From: Phellopilus nigrolimitatus
Lineage: Eukaryota > Basidiomycota > Agaricomycetes > Hymenochaetales > Hymenochaetaceae
Reading direction: 5' to 3'
DNA length: 64,000 nt
Assembly: GCA_021029095.1 (NCBI GenBank)
Contig: JAJOHG010000011.1
Span: forward strand, 310,001-374,000
A program made the translations under genes and the position numbers. Within the stretch, counting starts at the first letter, position 1, and each line of letters begins with the position of its first letter. The notes under the pieces are model-generated. The model had not been told where the DNA came from. It ran no database searches and saw only the letters and a list, made by a program, of their open reading frames with translations. Shown in pieces: positions 22,313-32,165 of the stretch.

Positions 22313-24463
22313 GTGTAGAATGTTCTAGGCAGTCACGTGACTGAGAGGTCGCAAGTTCAAGACAAGGTAAAGGTAAAATAAAATACGTGTCATAACAAGC
22401 ACGTTGCGGTGTGCATGGTGGGGTTTTTTCTGCCATCTCGACGGAGCTAACTTCCGTCAATGTAGTCAAAGCCCCTGAATCGAAGTGTTCCAGCCCACAG
22501 TCTCCAAAGTCAACACTGGCAAGCTTGCCGACCTCTGGCAGTCACGCTTGGCTTGCTTCTGCTTCTCTACTTGTCCACTGGATTCTGTGTCTGCATGAGC
22601 GCAAGCGAGGTGAGTGTCAGGATCCACATCAAAGCTCGTGCGTGGCTGATGATGAAACACAGAAATGACGCGACGGACAGGGCTTGGGAGAGGCAAGGGA
22701 TATGTGTTTGTGGTCGATGAGACCTCGCTAGGTTTCATCTGCTGCTCGGAGATTATGTTGCGGTTGAAAGGATGTACACCCGTGACTCGAAAGGCTGCAA
22801 GAATAGTTTCCAGAACAAATGCACGCAAGAAAGCAGCTCCAAACACTGCAGCAAAGTCCTCTTTGTTAACAGCACGCATGGTACGTTCCTCAAAAGCATC
22901 AATGGCATTATGCCACTCCTTTTTCATCTTTGCGAAGCAGACAACATCAAGACCTTGGAGAGCGTGGGTACAGTGAGGTGGGTAACCCATGACAACAATA
23001 TTATGCTTCATAGCATGCTCTAGGAACGCAAGAGAATAATGCGAAGAATGCCCATCAAGAATGAGAACACGAGTGAGCCCCGCAGCCTTTTCACTCGTGA
23101 GTGGCTCAAATTCTTTCTTGAGCCAATCAAGGGCAATGTCACTGTCCGTCCAACCATTCGGAGATCTTGCAAAGCTAATTCACTGGTAAGCAAGCCATTA
23201 GGATTAAAGTTAAGCTAGTAATTACCTTGAGTTTGCTACGTTATCTCGAGTCCATTTCAGCATCAGATTCTCTGCTTTGAATACAGTTAAAGGGCGCAAT
23301 GCAGATCCATCTGCACATATTGTCACCAGGACAGTGACGTTTTCACGGTTTGCGCTGCCTTGCTTGTGTTGCAGCTTGTTGCCTGCACGCCCGACAACAC
23401 GTTTGACACCTTGATTTGAAGGCGGAAAACCACTCTCATCCATGCTGTAGATATTCCCTGGTAGTATCCCCTTCTGAACGACCTCTTTATCTATAAGATT
23501 AAACCATTTCTTTACAGCAGAAGGATTCATATTCTTTGCACGCTGTGTGTCAAGTGGTTTACTCCAGTAAGTCTGAAGTCTGTCACGGTGTCGTTCAAGG
23601 AACTTCAGGACCCAGTTTTTGCCGATGCGCTCAAAGGCAGGCCCAAGACGCGCTTCAAGCAGCTTGTTTGCATGTCTTCTGATGTCAATATGGGTAAATG
23701 GGCAGCTCCGGTCGGAAGAAAGAGTAATGAGCTCTGCCAGCACATCTTCTTCAGCAACTGTGATCTTTTGTTTTGTAGTGTTAAATTCTGTCATAGACTG
23801 CTTTCCCATGACTCTGTTAGCAAGGGTCTGGTGATTGACATTAAATACTTCTGCAACCTTGCGAAATCCATTCCGCAGCCTGGGTGGCTTTGTCTGTTCA
23901 TCATTGTACGCTTGGACTGCCTCGGCCAAGTTTGTGCCCTGCAACTTGAGCTCCTTCCTTTGCTTCCTGGTTTGAGACATAGCATGGTAAGTCATTGATT
24001 CAAGCTTTTGCAAATAGGAAGCGAAGCAACAGAGAGTTGACAAATGAGCTGTGAATTGTGCAGAAAAACCACTGTCAGGCACGCGTTGAGTCGAGGAGTG
24101 CGTGCGTACCGGCAAGATTTGCAGTTGTCACGCTCAGAAACCCGACGAACAAAGTTTTCCTTACTGCGAACCATTTAGACCACCAATCACCAAGATTGAA
24201 AAGCGGAAATGAAGAGTGGATTGTGCTCCCCATATTCAGTGGTTAATTTAGGGAAAAGAAGTGCCAGAAAAATTAGAAACTGCAAATCTCAACTGCAAAA
24301 ATGTCAAATTTGGTACATTTTTGACTCTCAAAAATGGGCAAATTGAATTTTGTTCTCAAGAATTGGCATACAGGCAAAGTACTCATGCCCGAATGTATAT
24401 TAAAAATTTAAAGTCAAACTATTAAGAAATGGAGGAGAAAAGCGAAGTGTATAAAGGACGGGT

Positions 24464-24490
24464 GGTGTCTAAAGGAGGCGTAGTACACTG
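24464..24490 (-). repeat. Right terminal inverted repeat of pogo-like element
   Basis: Exact reverse complement of 14,127-14,153, followed by TA. Directly inside lies GGACGGGTG, the reverse complement of the motif beside the subterminal repeat near the left end. Confidence 0.9.
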
Positions 24491-24492
24491 TA

Positions 24493-24860
24493 TGCCTCAA
24501 CGGACCACAGAATTTAATTAAGTCCTATTATTTACAACGTACTTTCTGGTTCATAGTCTGTAGATGACAAGACGTGCTGCTCAGAAGTAGGTGGCGGTAC
24601 TACGGAATGCTCGCCAGATCAACCTTCGCGTCCGAACATCGATGCAACGTTGATTCTCAAAACAAAAACACTCACATAGTATGTAAAGCTAATATGTACG
24701 CTCAGATTCAACAAACCGCACAACGCTGCAAGCTCGAGGGTGATGCTTACGCAAACTCGCCTCGGAGGAGACATCATCAGCACAGAAAATAGGCAGACAT
24801 CACAAAAGTTGCAGAAATCTCAGTATCCTAGGTGGTTTAGCGGTATACCGTAGCACTTTC
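24493..24860. other. Intergenic, nothing recognised
   Basis: Flank right of the transposon. No gene, repeat or RNA was recognised before the dioxygenase relic. Confidence 0.5.
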
Positions 24861-24970
24861 TCGACAGACTAGAGTTAACTCACACAGACCGCAGTTGCTA
24901 GCTCAGCAAATTCGAAATGTATGCCGATTTAACGTGCATAAGGTCGAGAAATCATAATATATATAAAGCG
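24861..24970 (+). pseudogene. Dioxygenase (TauD-like) relic
   Basis: Short remnant of exon 3: CAGCAAATTCGAAATG followed by AAGGTCGAGAAATC, closely similar to the relics near 1.5 and 10.5 kb. It lies about 90 bp from the stop of P450 copy 4. Confidence 0.65.
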
Positions 24971-25055
24971 AAAAAAGAAGCAGATGTTACGCTTCAAATT
25001 CTCCGAGTCCAATGCTCATACAGTAGTAACAGTACATCCGTGCAGACTTGAGTAT

Positions 25056-27391
25056 TCAGTCTTGATCAATAAGCGTTATATGCTTTGCGCTACGAGGGAT
25101 GATCCTACACTTGAAGGGTTTCGGTTTACTAGAAACGCCGAGTGTAAGCATTGCCATCCTTAGCTCGATCCGAAAAGTGACGACTTGCCTAGTGAATCCG
25201 AATGAGTACTCGGCAAGCGGCATAGTCTCTTTCCCGGTGTCAGGATCAATAGGAGGCAGGATATCAAACACTGTAAGGATATTGGCTATCGCTAGCCAGA
25301 TGCTAGTATCCGCGAAAAACCTTCCGGGGCAAATTCTGAGAGGATCATAACATGTTATGTAAGTAGAGAAAAGCGGGTGCACAAGAACATCTAGGAACTT
25401 GCCTGCGTCCAAACCCAAACGCCAAAGAGCTCGGGTCATCTGCCTCAAATCCGTTCAACGAGCGCGTGCTAAAATCAGCTCCTCCGTTGCGAATTTGGGT
25501 TTCAACTTTCTTAAGATGTCTTTCGGGCGAAAACATCTCAGGACTCGGGAAGTAGCGTTCATCTTTCATCATTTGCCTAGCAAGTAACGGGCCGGTAAAT
25601 TTAATGTTTTCGGTGTTGAGTATGAGACGAGCTCACCATACGTTTGGAACAATCATAGAGCCAGCTGGGATGACTTTGTCCCGGTAAATATCTTCCTTTC
25701 TTGATCGATGGGGTAAAGCTATTTAGAGGAGTAAGGAGTCAATGGCAATTGTAAGCTCATGCCGACCAATGACCAACAGAGAGGAACGGCAGGGTTAATC
25801 CTGTTGGCTAGCCGTTCATCTCTAGCTCGCAATATTCCAAAACGCGGAACGCACCTAAATACCTCCTTTAAAATGCAATCAATGTATGGCAGGCTAGTAC
25901 GGTCTTCCATCGTAGGCAGACGGTCGACTCCAACGACTTTGTCGATATCCACCTGCGCTCGCTTAAGAACGTTTGGATTACGAGCCATCATGAGAATAAA
26001 CGACATGAGGGTGACTTCTGTCTTTTTGTTTCGAGAAAAAAAGGAGGGTTTAATTTATCGGATGTCAGCAAGGCATTCTTATCAGAAGAAGAAAATAAAA
26101 ATCCGACCGTGTCTACGCCAGCTAAAAGCAACGAAAACATGAAATCGCTCCTTTCAGATGTACAAATGAGCGACCATACCGGCATACACGACTGACCCGA
26201 CACGTTTAATATTGATCTCGTGGTCTTCGTCGATAACTTTCAAATTCTCGTAATCTTCAAGCAAATTGTTGACTAAAGACGTTTGGGCTGTTCCGGAAGC
26301 CTAGCAAATAAGTTAAAAACAGGCCATGCTTTATACGCGAGACACATGCCTACCCTTTCTTCCTTCACTTTGTTAAACGGGACTTCCGTCACCATATCTG
26401 ACAGCTTTCGCGTAATCAATGCTTCTCTCTTGAAGCCGGCTCCAGGAAACCAGGTCGGTATATGACGCACTACAAAGAAAGATTGGTTTCCGTACAAGAG
26501 AGAAGCTCAGCGCGCTCACGGATGGGGAAGAGATCCACAGGAGTCATGCCTGGTATTCCAGCGGCCGTCCCTCGGGATGTTGCATCTATTGCAAGATTGA
26601 CGAACTTGTCTTCGCCCGATACGATATCGTGACCGTATGTGAATTTCACTAAGCTAGCTGAGCTCATTCTCGGGAGACGTGAGATTGACGCCTTCAAAGT
26701 ATAACATTTCTGCAACTAACTGGTTTATATGATGCCGAAATTCTTCTGGGAAGTCCAAAAGATTCTTGAGCAGAATACGGACTTGTTCTGCTTGAAGAGG
26801 GCGAAGAGAGTTTACCGCTTGTGGACTAAGATATTGCTGCATGAGCCGGCGCTGAGTTCTGGATCGATCGCCATAAGGGAGATTCGGCAACATATATTTC
26901 AAGTTAAGCCTGCAATGTAAGCTATAGTGATATTACTTGTGCGAAAGATAACAAATTGGCGTACATATCTCCGTGGAGGATCGAGATCGGTCTGTCAGAG
27001 TAATTGGCACTTCTCTTTTCCATGAGATCCCTAGCCCCCTCGGCGCTGTTGAGAATGATAATAGGATGGCCGATAATATTTGTGTAGATAACATCCCCTG
27101 ATAATGATGTAAGGAGTTAAAAGTATGTCGAATATAAAGATACGCACCAAACGTTTTTCCCCAGTCTGCAAACGTCCGCCACTGGAATTCTGTAGGCATA
27201 ATGCGTAAGTGGCCTAGTATAGGTTCAGCTGGCGGTCCGGGGAAGAAGTTATGACGAGAATTTTGAGACTTCTTGCTCGAAATCCAGGACAGAGTCAGGA
27301 CACATATCGCCAATGCTAGCAGGGAAAAGCCAATATGAGAGGAGATCGCCAGTTTAATGGCCGCGATATCGTCAAAAAGAGTCAAGGTCAT
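25056..27391 (-). CDS. Cytochrome P450 monooxygenase, tandem copy 4
   Basis: Best-preserved member of the array. Start ATG at 27,391 gives an anchor (IGFSLLALAICVLTLSWI) and the hinge FFPGPPAEPILGHL. Then follow YGDRSRTQRR (C-helix, with Ser in place of Phe in the other copies), AGVDT, EVFR (ExxR), RYFPSPEMFSPERH (PxRx) and [17 protein letters not shown] (haem loop, Cys ligand) across a GC-donor intron beginning at 25,402. The final exon ends CRIIPRSAKHITLIDQD. Each expected exon is open and splice junctions match the sister genes. It is divergent from the intact dioxygenase (889-bp gap), so the two could share regulation and act in one oxidative pathway; that link is inferred from position only. 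Confidence 0.88.
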
Positions 27392-27417
27392 GCTCTCTTG
27401 TGAAGGCTTTTCTGCGC

Positions 27418-27423
27418 CTTATA
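27418..27423 (-). promoter_or_regulatory. TATA box of P450 copy 4
   Basis: TATAAG on the minus strand, 27-32 bp upstream of the start codon. Confidence 0.5.
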
Positions 27424-28279
27424 AAAGAAATGGGAATATACAAGTGGGGTCTGGATGAAGAAGCAAGCAATTGAGAACCAAAAGCCTATTCTTATGCCAT
27501 TTCAAACCATCAGGACGCACGAGACCCCTCGTTAGGCCCCAAGGTTTTGCGACTGCAAATAGAGAATTTCCACACATGAAACAATTAATAAGAGATCCAG
27601 AGGTAAAAAACGGCATGTCGTGTAGGAGCTTAAGGATCTCTCAAAATAATTCAGAGGCTTGAATTGAAGAATGAGCGGCGGCGCTGTCATCAGGCAAAGC
27701 TACCGCGACAAATACAAGCCAAGGTCCTTCTGATTGTCGATTTCTACTAACAAATCATTTGCAAAGCAGCCGATAGACACACGGATGTCGTGCCAGCCTT
27801 TGTTCTGTTGAGTCCGGTATGGTAGAAGTGGTGGAACTCAACGCAATCAATATGCAAACTGGAGAAAGGCTCTTGAATACAATGCGCATGCGATAGCGGG
27901 TAAAGAATGGACGTACTTTCGTGAATAGAAATCTAGTTCCACTTCCAGTATCAGAGTTCGATTGTTCGATTGTGATAGCAAGGTCATTCTAATTCTGCAG
28001 CGTGGGATGTCTGTCCTAACCCCGATAGTGCAGAACCCGGAACCCATACGCTACCAAGTTTCTGAAATACAGTTACAGAAGGACAACCGTTCAACTGTTG
28101 GACGGAAACCTCGGAGATCTTGTTTTGTGAGCATACGTCGAAGACGGACATGCGACGGCACTGAGGCCACAGGACCTCACAATTCAAAGCTTATCGCAGT
28201 TTTCAACTTCCACTGAACGATAAAACCCTTCGGGGTCATCGCAAACCCGACGTCGCTGAAAGTGAACTGACCTCACACC
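27424..28279. promoter_or_regulatory. Shared intergenic region of P450 copy 4 and dioxygenase
   Basis: About 860 bp between divergent start codons. It is similar to 4.03-4.89 kb and 13.0-13.87 kb (for example ACAAATCATTTGCAAAGC and GGGATGTCTGTCC), so the same promoter region was copied with the units. No specific operator could be assigned. Confidence 0.55.
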
Positions 28280-29739
28280 ATGATCATGACACAGACTGAA
28301 ACACGAAATGATGTCTACAAACAGGTGGACCTCGCGGTACCAATGACGGAACCTGCGCTTGAGCCAATCAGGATTGGGTCTCTGATATGCAAGCCTCTCC
28401 ACCCGTTGTTTGGAGCCGAGTGAGAAATTTGCTAGACGCGTCGAATAGGTCGAGGATTTGGAAAGCTGATCAATTAAATTTTTATTTGCAGAATCGAGGG
28501 TGTTGACTTCACCAAGCCTGTCTTGGACGAGCAAATTGAAGATATCATCAACGCAGAGAACAGGCAAGCGTAGCAGAGACAGATTTAAAATCTCACCATA
28601 ATCGACTTCAGGTTCGGCATAACGGTCTATCGCAAGACTGGCTTGACAGACGAGTCACACATCGCTTTCAGTCGCCAGCTCGGCAAACTCGAGAACGCAT
28701 ATCAATTCAACGGGCACAAGGTCGAGAAACCAGAGATATATAAAGCTGGAAACATAGACGAAAACGGAAATATTATCCCGAAAACTTCAAGGTATGACAT
28801 TAAGCTAGCATATTTCAAAATAAAATTCTGACTATGAACGTACCATCAAGGCACTGGTGGTTTACGAAAGGTTAGCAGCTTACAATCAAAGGAGCGGATC
28901 AACAAATTAACAGAATAACGGAGGAAGGAAATACGCTTTGGCACGCCGACTCCACATACAATCAGTACCGCAGCAAATATAGTCTTCTCCTTGCGCATGT
29001 CGTACCCAAAGAGGGCGGAAACACCGACTATGCGGACGAACGGCACGCATTCCGAGATCTTCCAGAGGAGACGAAGGCAAAATTGAGGGGGCTTGTGGTC
29101 AAACACAAGTAAGCCGTTTTTAAACGTGTCGGCGAAGATGTCATTGATTGAGAAACCTCTGTAAAGTCTATGGCATTCACGCAAACTAGCAGCACCGGAA
29201 CAGTACAATATGTTATCCGAGCAAGAAGTCAATGAGAAGCGATTCGCGTATCATAAACTTGTGCAGATCGCACCTGATGGAGGCGAGGTAGGCGTCACGT
29301 CAGACAAAGATTACTCTTTCGGATTTCCTGATCGCAAAATCAAGACCTTGTATATAGCATCACACGCTTCGGAAATAGTTGGTATGCCAAGGGAGGAAGG
29401 CTTGAGAATTATCACAGGACTCCTGGAATACTGTACGCAACCAAAATACACCATTTCAGTAAAATGGTGCCAGTCCGGAGATCTCGTAAGTAATCTTTTT
29501 AAATCATTGTGACAAAAGAGGTACGCACTGACGTACGCTCGAGATCTTTTGGGGTAATGTGCCAACGACAACCAAGAGAAATCGTGTTAACCAATTCCAT
29601 ATGTATAGACAATCGCCAGGTGATGCATCGTGCAACAGCATATCACGATCAGACGGAAGTGCGGGATGTCCGTCGGACGACCGTATACGACGATGGGCCA
29701 GAAAGGTATGGAGTTCCTGGAGCAGCCTCGTCCGCTTAA
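28280..29739 (+). CDS. Fe(II)/2-oxoglutarate dioxygenase, TauD/TfdA-like
   Basis: Seven exons give a 348-residue protein: 28,280-28,419; 28,492-28,563; 28,612-28,791; 28,914-29,108; 29,167-29,485; 29,544-29,553; 29,609-29,739, a total of 1,047 nt in frame. It resembles fungal alpha-ketoglutarate-dependent 2,4-D/taurine-type dioxygenases: GVDFTKPVLDEQIEDI, VYRKTGLTDESHIAFSRQLG, then WHADS with the HxD iron ligands, NLWHSRKLAAPE, WDNRQVMHRAT with the distal His, and RRTTVYD with the 2-oxoglutarate-binding Arg. All catalytic residues are present. Intron 2 has a GC donor, and exon 6 is only 10 nt (ATCTTTTGGG), needed to build IFWDNR. Substrate unknown. This is the only complete copy; relics accompany the other P450s. 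Confidence 0.88.
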
Positions 29740-30293
29740 GATATGCGCCGCCTTCTTACTTGACGCGGGCGAGATTGGACTACAAAGCTCTAGATGTCGT
29801 AGTACAGATATGAGAACGTTTGAACTCGAAGAAAAACAGATCTCAGCAGGTTACTTAATCGTCAATTATGTAACATTTCACACGTTATGACCGAAAGGAA
29901 CAAATACTCTGGGATTACCCTCTCAAGCAGTGATATACAACACCCACGCCAACAGGAGTGCGTCCCACACTCATCCCGCACAGCCTCGATGCGCGCGAAA
30001 TCGATCACTGAATGGGCAAGAAAAACTTGATGAATCGCAGGTTATGAGTCAATCGAACAAATCTCATTGAACGTCTCCGTACTGGACCGCTTTTTCTTGG
30101 CTTCAGCCACGTCTTTGGGCTCCACGAACGATGCCCGCATCTCCCGCACCTTGTCGACTTGCACACACCGGACCGGCATGCATGGAGCACAGCACTCGCT
30201 GATTTTAGGCGCTGTATATGTCTGACAGCGCTAGTACCCACCTTCTCTCTGTCGCGTCCAGCTCTTGAACCCAGTAAACCGAGACCCGAAGCC
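29740..30293. other. Intergenic, nothing recognised
   Basis: Spacer between the dioxygenase stop and the next start. No repeat or RNA gene recognised. Confidence 0.5.
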
Positions 30294-31091
30294 ATGGCAA
30301 GCGAGCACCCTTCGTCTCGAATGACTGAACAAGTCCCACAGCAGTTGCAGACTATCGTCTTGGACCCGCCTGCCTCCCCTACTTCATCTGTTGCAACGCA
30401 CTCGGATAATTCTCATGAAGGCACCACGTCATTATACTCCTCTCCCATTGCACGCACCTCTTCCGTTGGCCGGCCGCTCTGGACGCACCGCGTTTCAGCC
30501 TCTTTCAACGCCATGGCGGAACAGATATCTGCGGCCAGTCAAGCGATCGCGCTAATTCCGCCGCTGCCAGATACGATGTACTCGCAGCTGCAAACGCGTA
30601 TGGACGAAATCGCAGATACTCAGAAAAGGCTCGATGAGGAACTAGCAACGCTCAGGCAGAGACTAGAAGAGGTGACGGAGGGTCCGTCTAAGTTCCAGAA
30701 GCAACTTGAGGATCATATAGCAGAGTTCAAGCTCGAGTAAGTACGACTTAAGTTCAAATGTAAATATGGAACTAAACTCTTTCTTCAGGCAACAGCGCCT
30801 TCCCGCGCGGCTCCACAATTCGATGGTGACTGTCTCAAAGTTGGCTATCAAGCCCCTTGCTATGGCGAACGGCAAGTTACCGCCCCAATTCCCTGCGACT
30901 CGTGGAGAATTCGAGCATCTTACGAGTAAGTGTTCAAATCTATTCGAAGCAAAATATTTGGTTATCTCATATTACTCGCGTTCTCAGAGGAGCGCTACGA
31001 GATGTTGATGAAATCCTATGGGATACCCATTTCCGGTGATCTTGCTGCCAAGCGAGATGCGCTTCGCTCTTTCGTCGGCCTGCCTCAGTAA
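30294..31091 (+). CDS. Uncharacterised coiled-coil protein
   Basis: Three exons; introns start at GTAAGT near 30,738 and near 30,927 and end at CAG near 30,789 and 30,987. The N-terminal half is Ser/Thr/Pro-rich and probably disordered. A heptad-like segment follows (MDEIADTQKRLDEELATLRQ), then a conserved-looking C-terminal region with RLHNSMVTVSKLAIKPLA, NGKLPPQFPATRGEFEHLT and a terminus ISGDLAAKRDALRSFVGLPQ. I recall similar C-terminal regions in uncharacterised agaricomycete proteins but cannot assign a function. No signal peptide or membrane segment seen. Confidence 0.75.
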
Positions 31092-32165
31092 TAGGACCCC
31101 CGTCATACTTTTGTTCGTTTATCTGCGATGATCGTATCTTGTCTTAGCTTGATGGCAATGAGCTTAGAGCCTGATTTCTAAAGAGCCTTCATTCCAAACA
31201 AACTTTTCACATCGTCCAGAACTGCAAACTATACTTGTTCATTCTCTTGCTCACGATGAGCATTCGTACCTCAATGTTCATAGTCTGTTGAGACGCGAGT
31301 TCGATTTGAGAATCCAATCTTATGGGGGCTATAATTATCCTAGGAGACATGTGGAAGTGCCTAGGCTACCCTAACGAGTCGAATAATCGCACACCTACTC
31401 TTCCGTTCTTCTGAAGTGCGGGCTGTTCCCAAATCTCTCAACGCAGATCCATTATCAACCAGTACCATTTACAGGTCCCTCGGTCTTCACACTCGTGCTT
31501 CGCTCACGGGGGTATTCGCTTTTTACGCATCTCCTTTAACCGATAGCATGATATCTCGAAGATTGAATTGCAAAGTTCAGCAACGACTCAGCCGCTCCTC
31601 GCTCACCGAGCGTCAGCGCCTCACGAAATTGGGGAAGTGCTTACTCACTTTTTTGGGTAGACAGACGCGGTCTCGTGCTTTCTCTGATTACTTCTGCCGA
31701 CTGGAGCACTTCCTATCCTTGACTGAGATGGCTCGAATATACCTGCTGATTCGAGTACTAAGCCGGACTGACTGTGTTAGGAGTCGCTGCTTCTTTACTT
31801 ATCTGGCTACGTTTTCACGTCTAGCTTTGCACTACGTACGAGACCATTGAAGGAAGAAAGTGGAAATGCTGTCTGCTTTTCAATGCCTTTTCATATTCCT
31901 ATTATTTGATTGGAAATTCTACGCCGGGAGCTCATGATGTATTACCACTAAGTCTCCTTTGCTGATCTGCGAAAGGAAATTCACTTCGAAGTGCGGTTCG
32001 CTCATGTCACCCCTACTGGTATGGTTTTTACTTGAAGACGAGCGATGTCTACATCCCACCTTTACGTAGCCTGCTTCTTCATCTTTCTCAGGGAGTACTT
32101 AAAGAGGACCTCGCACGACTTCGTGCGCTGTCGTGTCTCAACTGGCAAGATTCTCGACTAGCAAG
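31092..32165. other. Intergenic, upstream of P450 gene 5
   Basis: About 1.07 kb without a recognisable gene. The longest open frame (31,416-31,850) has no family resemblance. It presumably includes the promoter of the P450 gene at 32,166; no clear TATA was seen. Confidence 0.5.

Larger units (their letters stand above)
15895..22397 (-). mobile_element. Ty3/gypsy chromovirus LTR retrotransposon
   Basis: Complete element on the minus strand: LTRs of 398 bp (TGTTA...TAACA in sense), 5-bp target duplication AGCAC (15,890-15,894 and 22,398-22,402), gag, then pol with protease, reverse transcriptase, RNase H, integrase and a C-terminal chromodomain. The order RT-RNase H-integrase-chromodomain defines the chromovirus lineage. 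The two LTRs appear identical by eye and gag and pol are open, so the insertion is recent and may be competent. It lies inside the pogo-like transposase gene. Confidence 0.95.
22000..22397 (-). repeat. 5' LTR of gypsy element
   Basis: 398 bp with terminal TG...CA. It holds the promoter: CRE-like array at 22,236-22,312, E-box GTCACGTGAC, and TATATAA at 22,156-22,162 in sense. The likely transcription start lies near 22,129. Confidence 0.95.
14365..23995 (-). pseudogene. pogo-like DDE transposase gene, split by two insertions
   Basis: Encodes a Tc1/mariner-pogo transposase. From the ATG at 23,995: an N-terminal Psq-like helix-turn-helix (RKVAEVFNVNHQTLANRV), a CENP-B/Tc5-type DNA-binding domain (GKNWVLKFLERHRDRL), then the DDE core with first Asp in YSMDESGF (about 23,440), an intron around 23,166-23,224, second Asp in LILDGHSSHYS (about 23,060), and third Asp in HALQGLDVVCF (about 22,960). 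All three acidic residues are present. A frame change near 22,530 may be an intron or a mutation. The LTR element interrupts the frame after QRA; it resumes at 15,889 as HKRAGDANIDPE. The C-terminal part is rich in Lys/Glu and looks coiled. The MITE interrupts the last codons; beyond it the frame ends in a stop at 14,365-14,367. The gene is now inactive. Confidence 0.8.
14127..24490 (-). mobile_element. pogo-like DNA transposon with two nested insertions
   Basis: Perfect 27-bp terminal inverted repeats start CAGTGTACTACGCCTCC and are flanked by TA on both sides (14,125-14,126 and 24,491-24,492), as expected for the Tc1/mariner-pogo group. The element carries a leftward DDE transposase gene. 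Inside it sit a 695-bp MITE (14,393-15,087) and a 6.5-kb LTR retrotransposon (15,895-22,397). Subtracting both and their target duplications leaves about 3.16 kb, a normal size for an autonomous pogo element. A subterminal CCTTTAGACACC at 14,328-14,339 repeats part of the inverted repeat in direct orientation. Confidence 0.9.

Noticed and set aside
30005..30295. 96-codon minus frame opposite the coiled-coil gene start
   Set aside because: Shadow of the plus-strand upstream region; no motif.
31416..31850. 144-codon plus frame
   Set aside because: No family resemblance, no plausible splice context and no duplicate elsewhere in the window. Left as intergenic.
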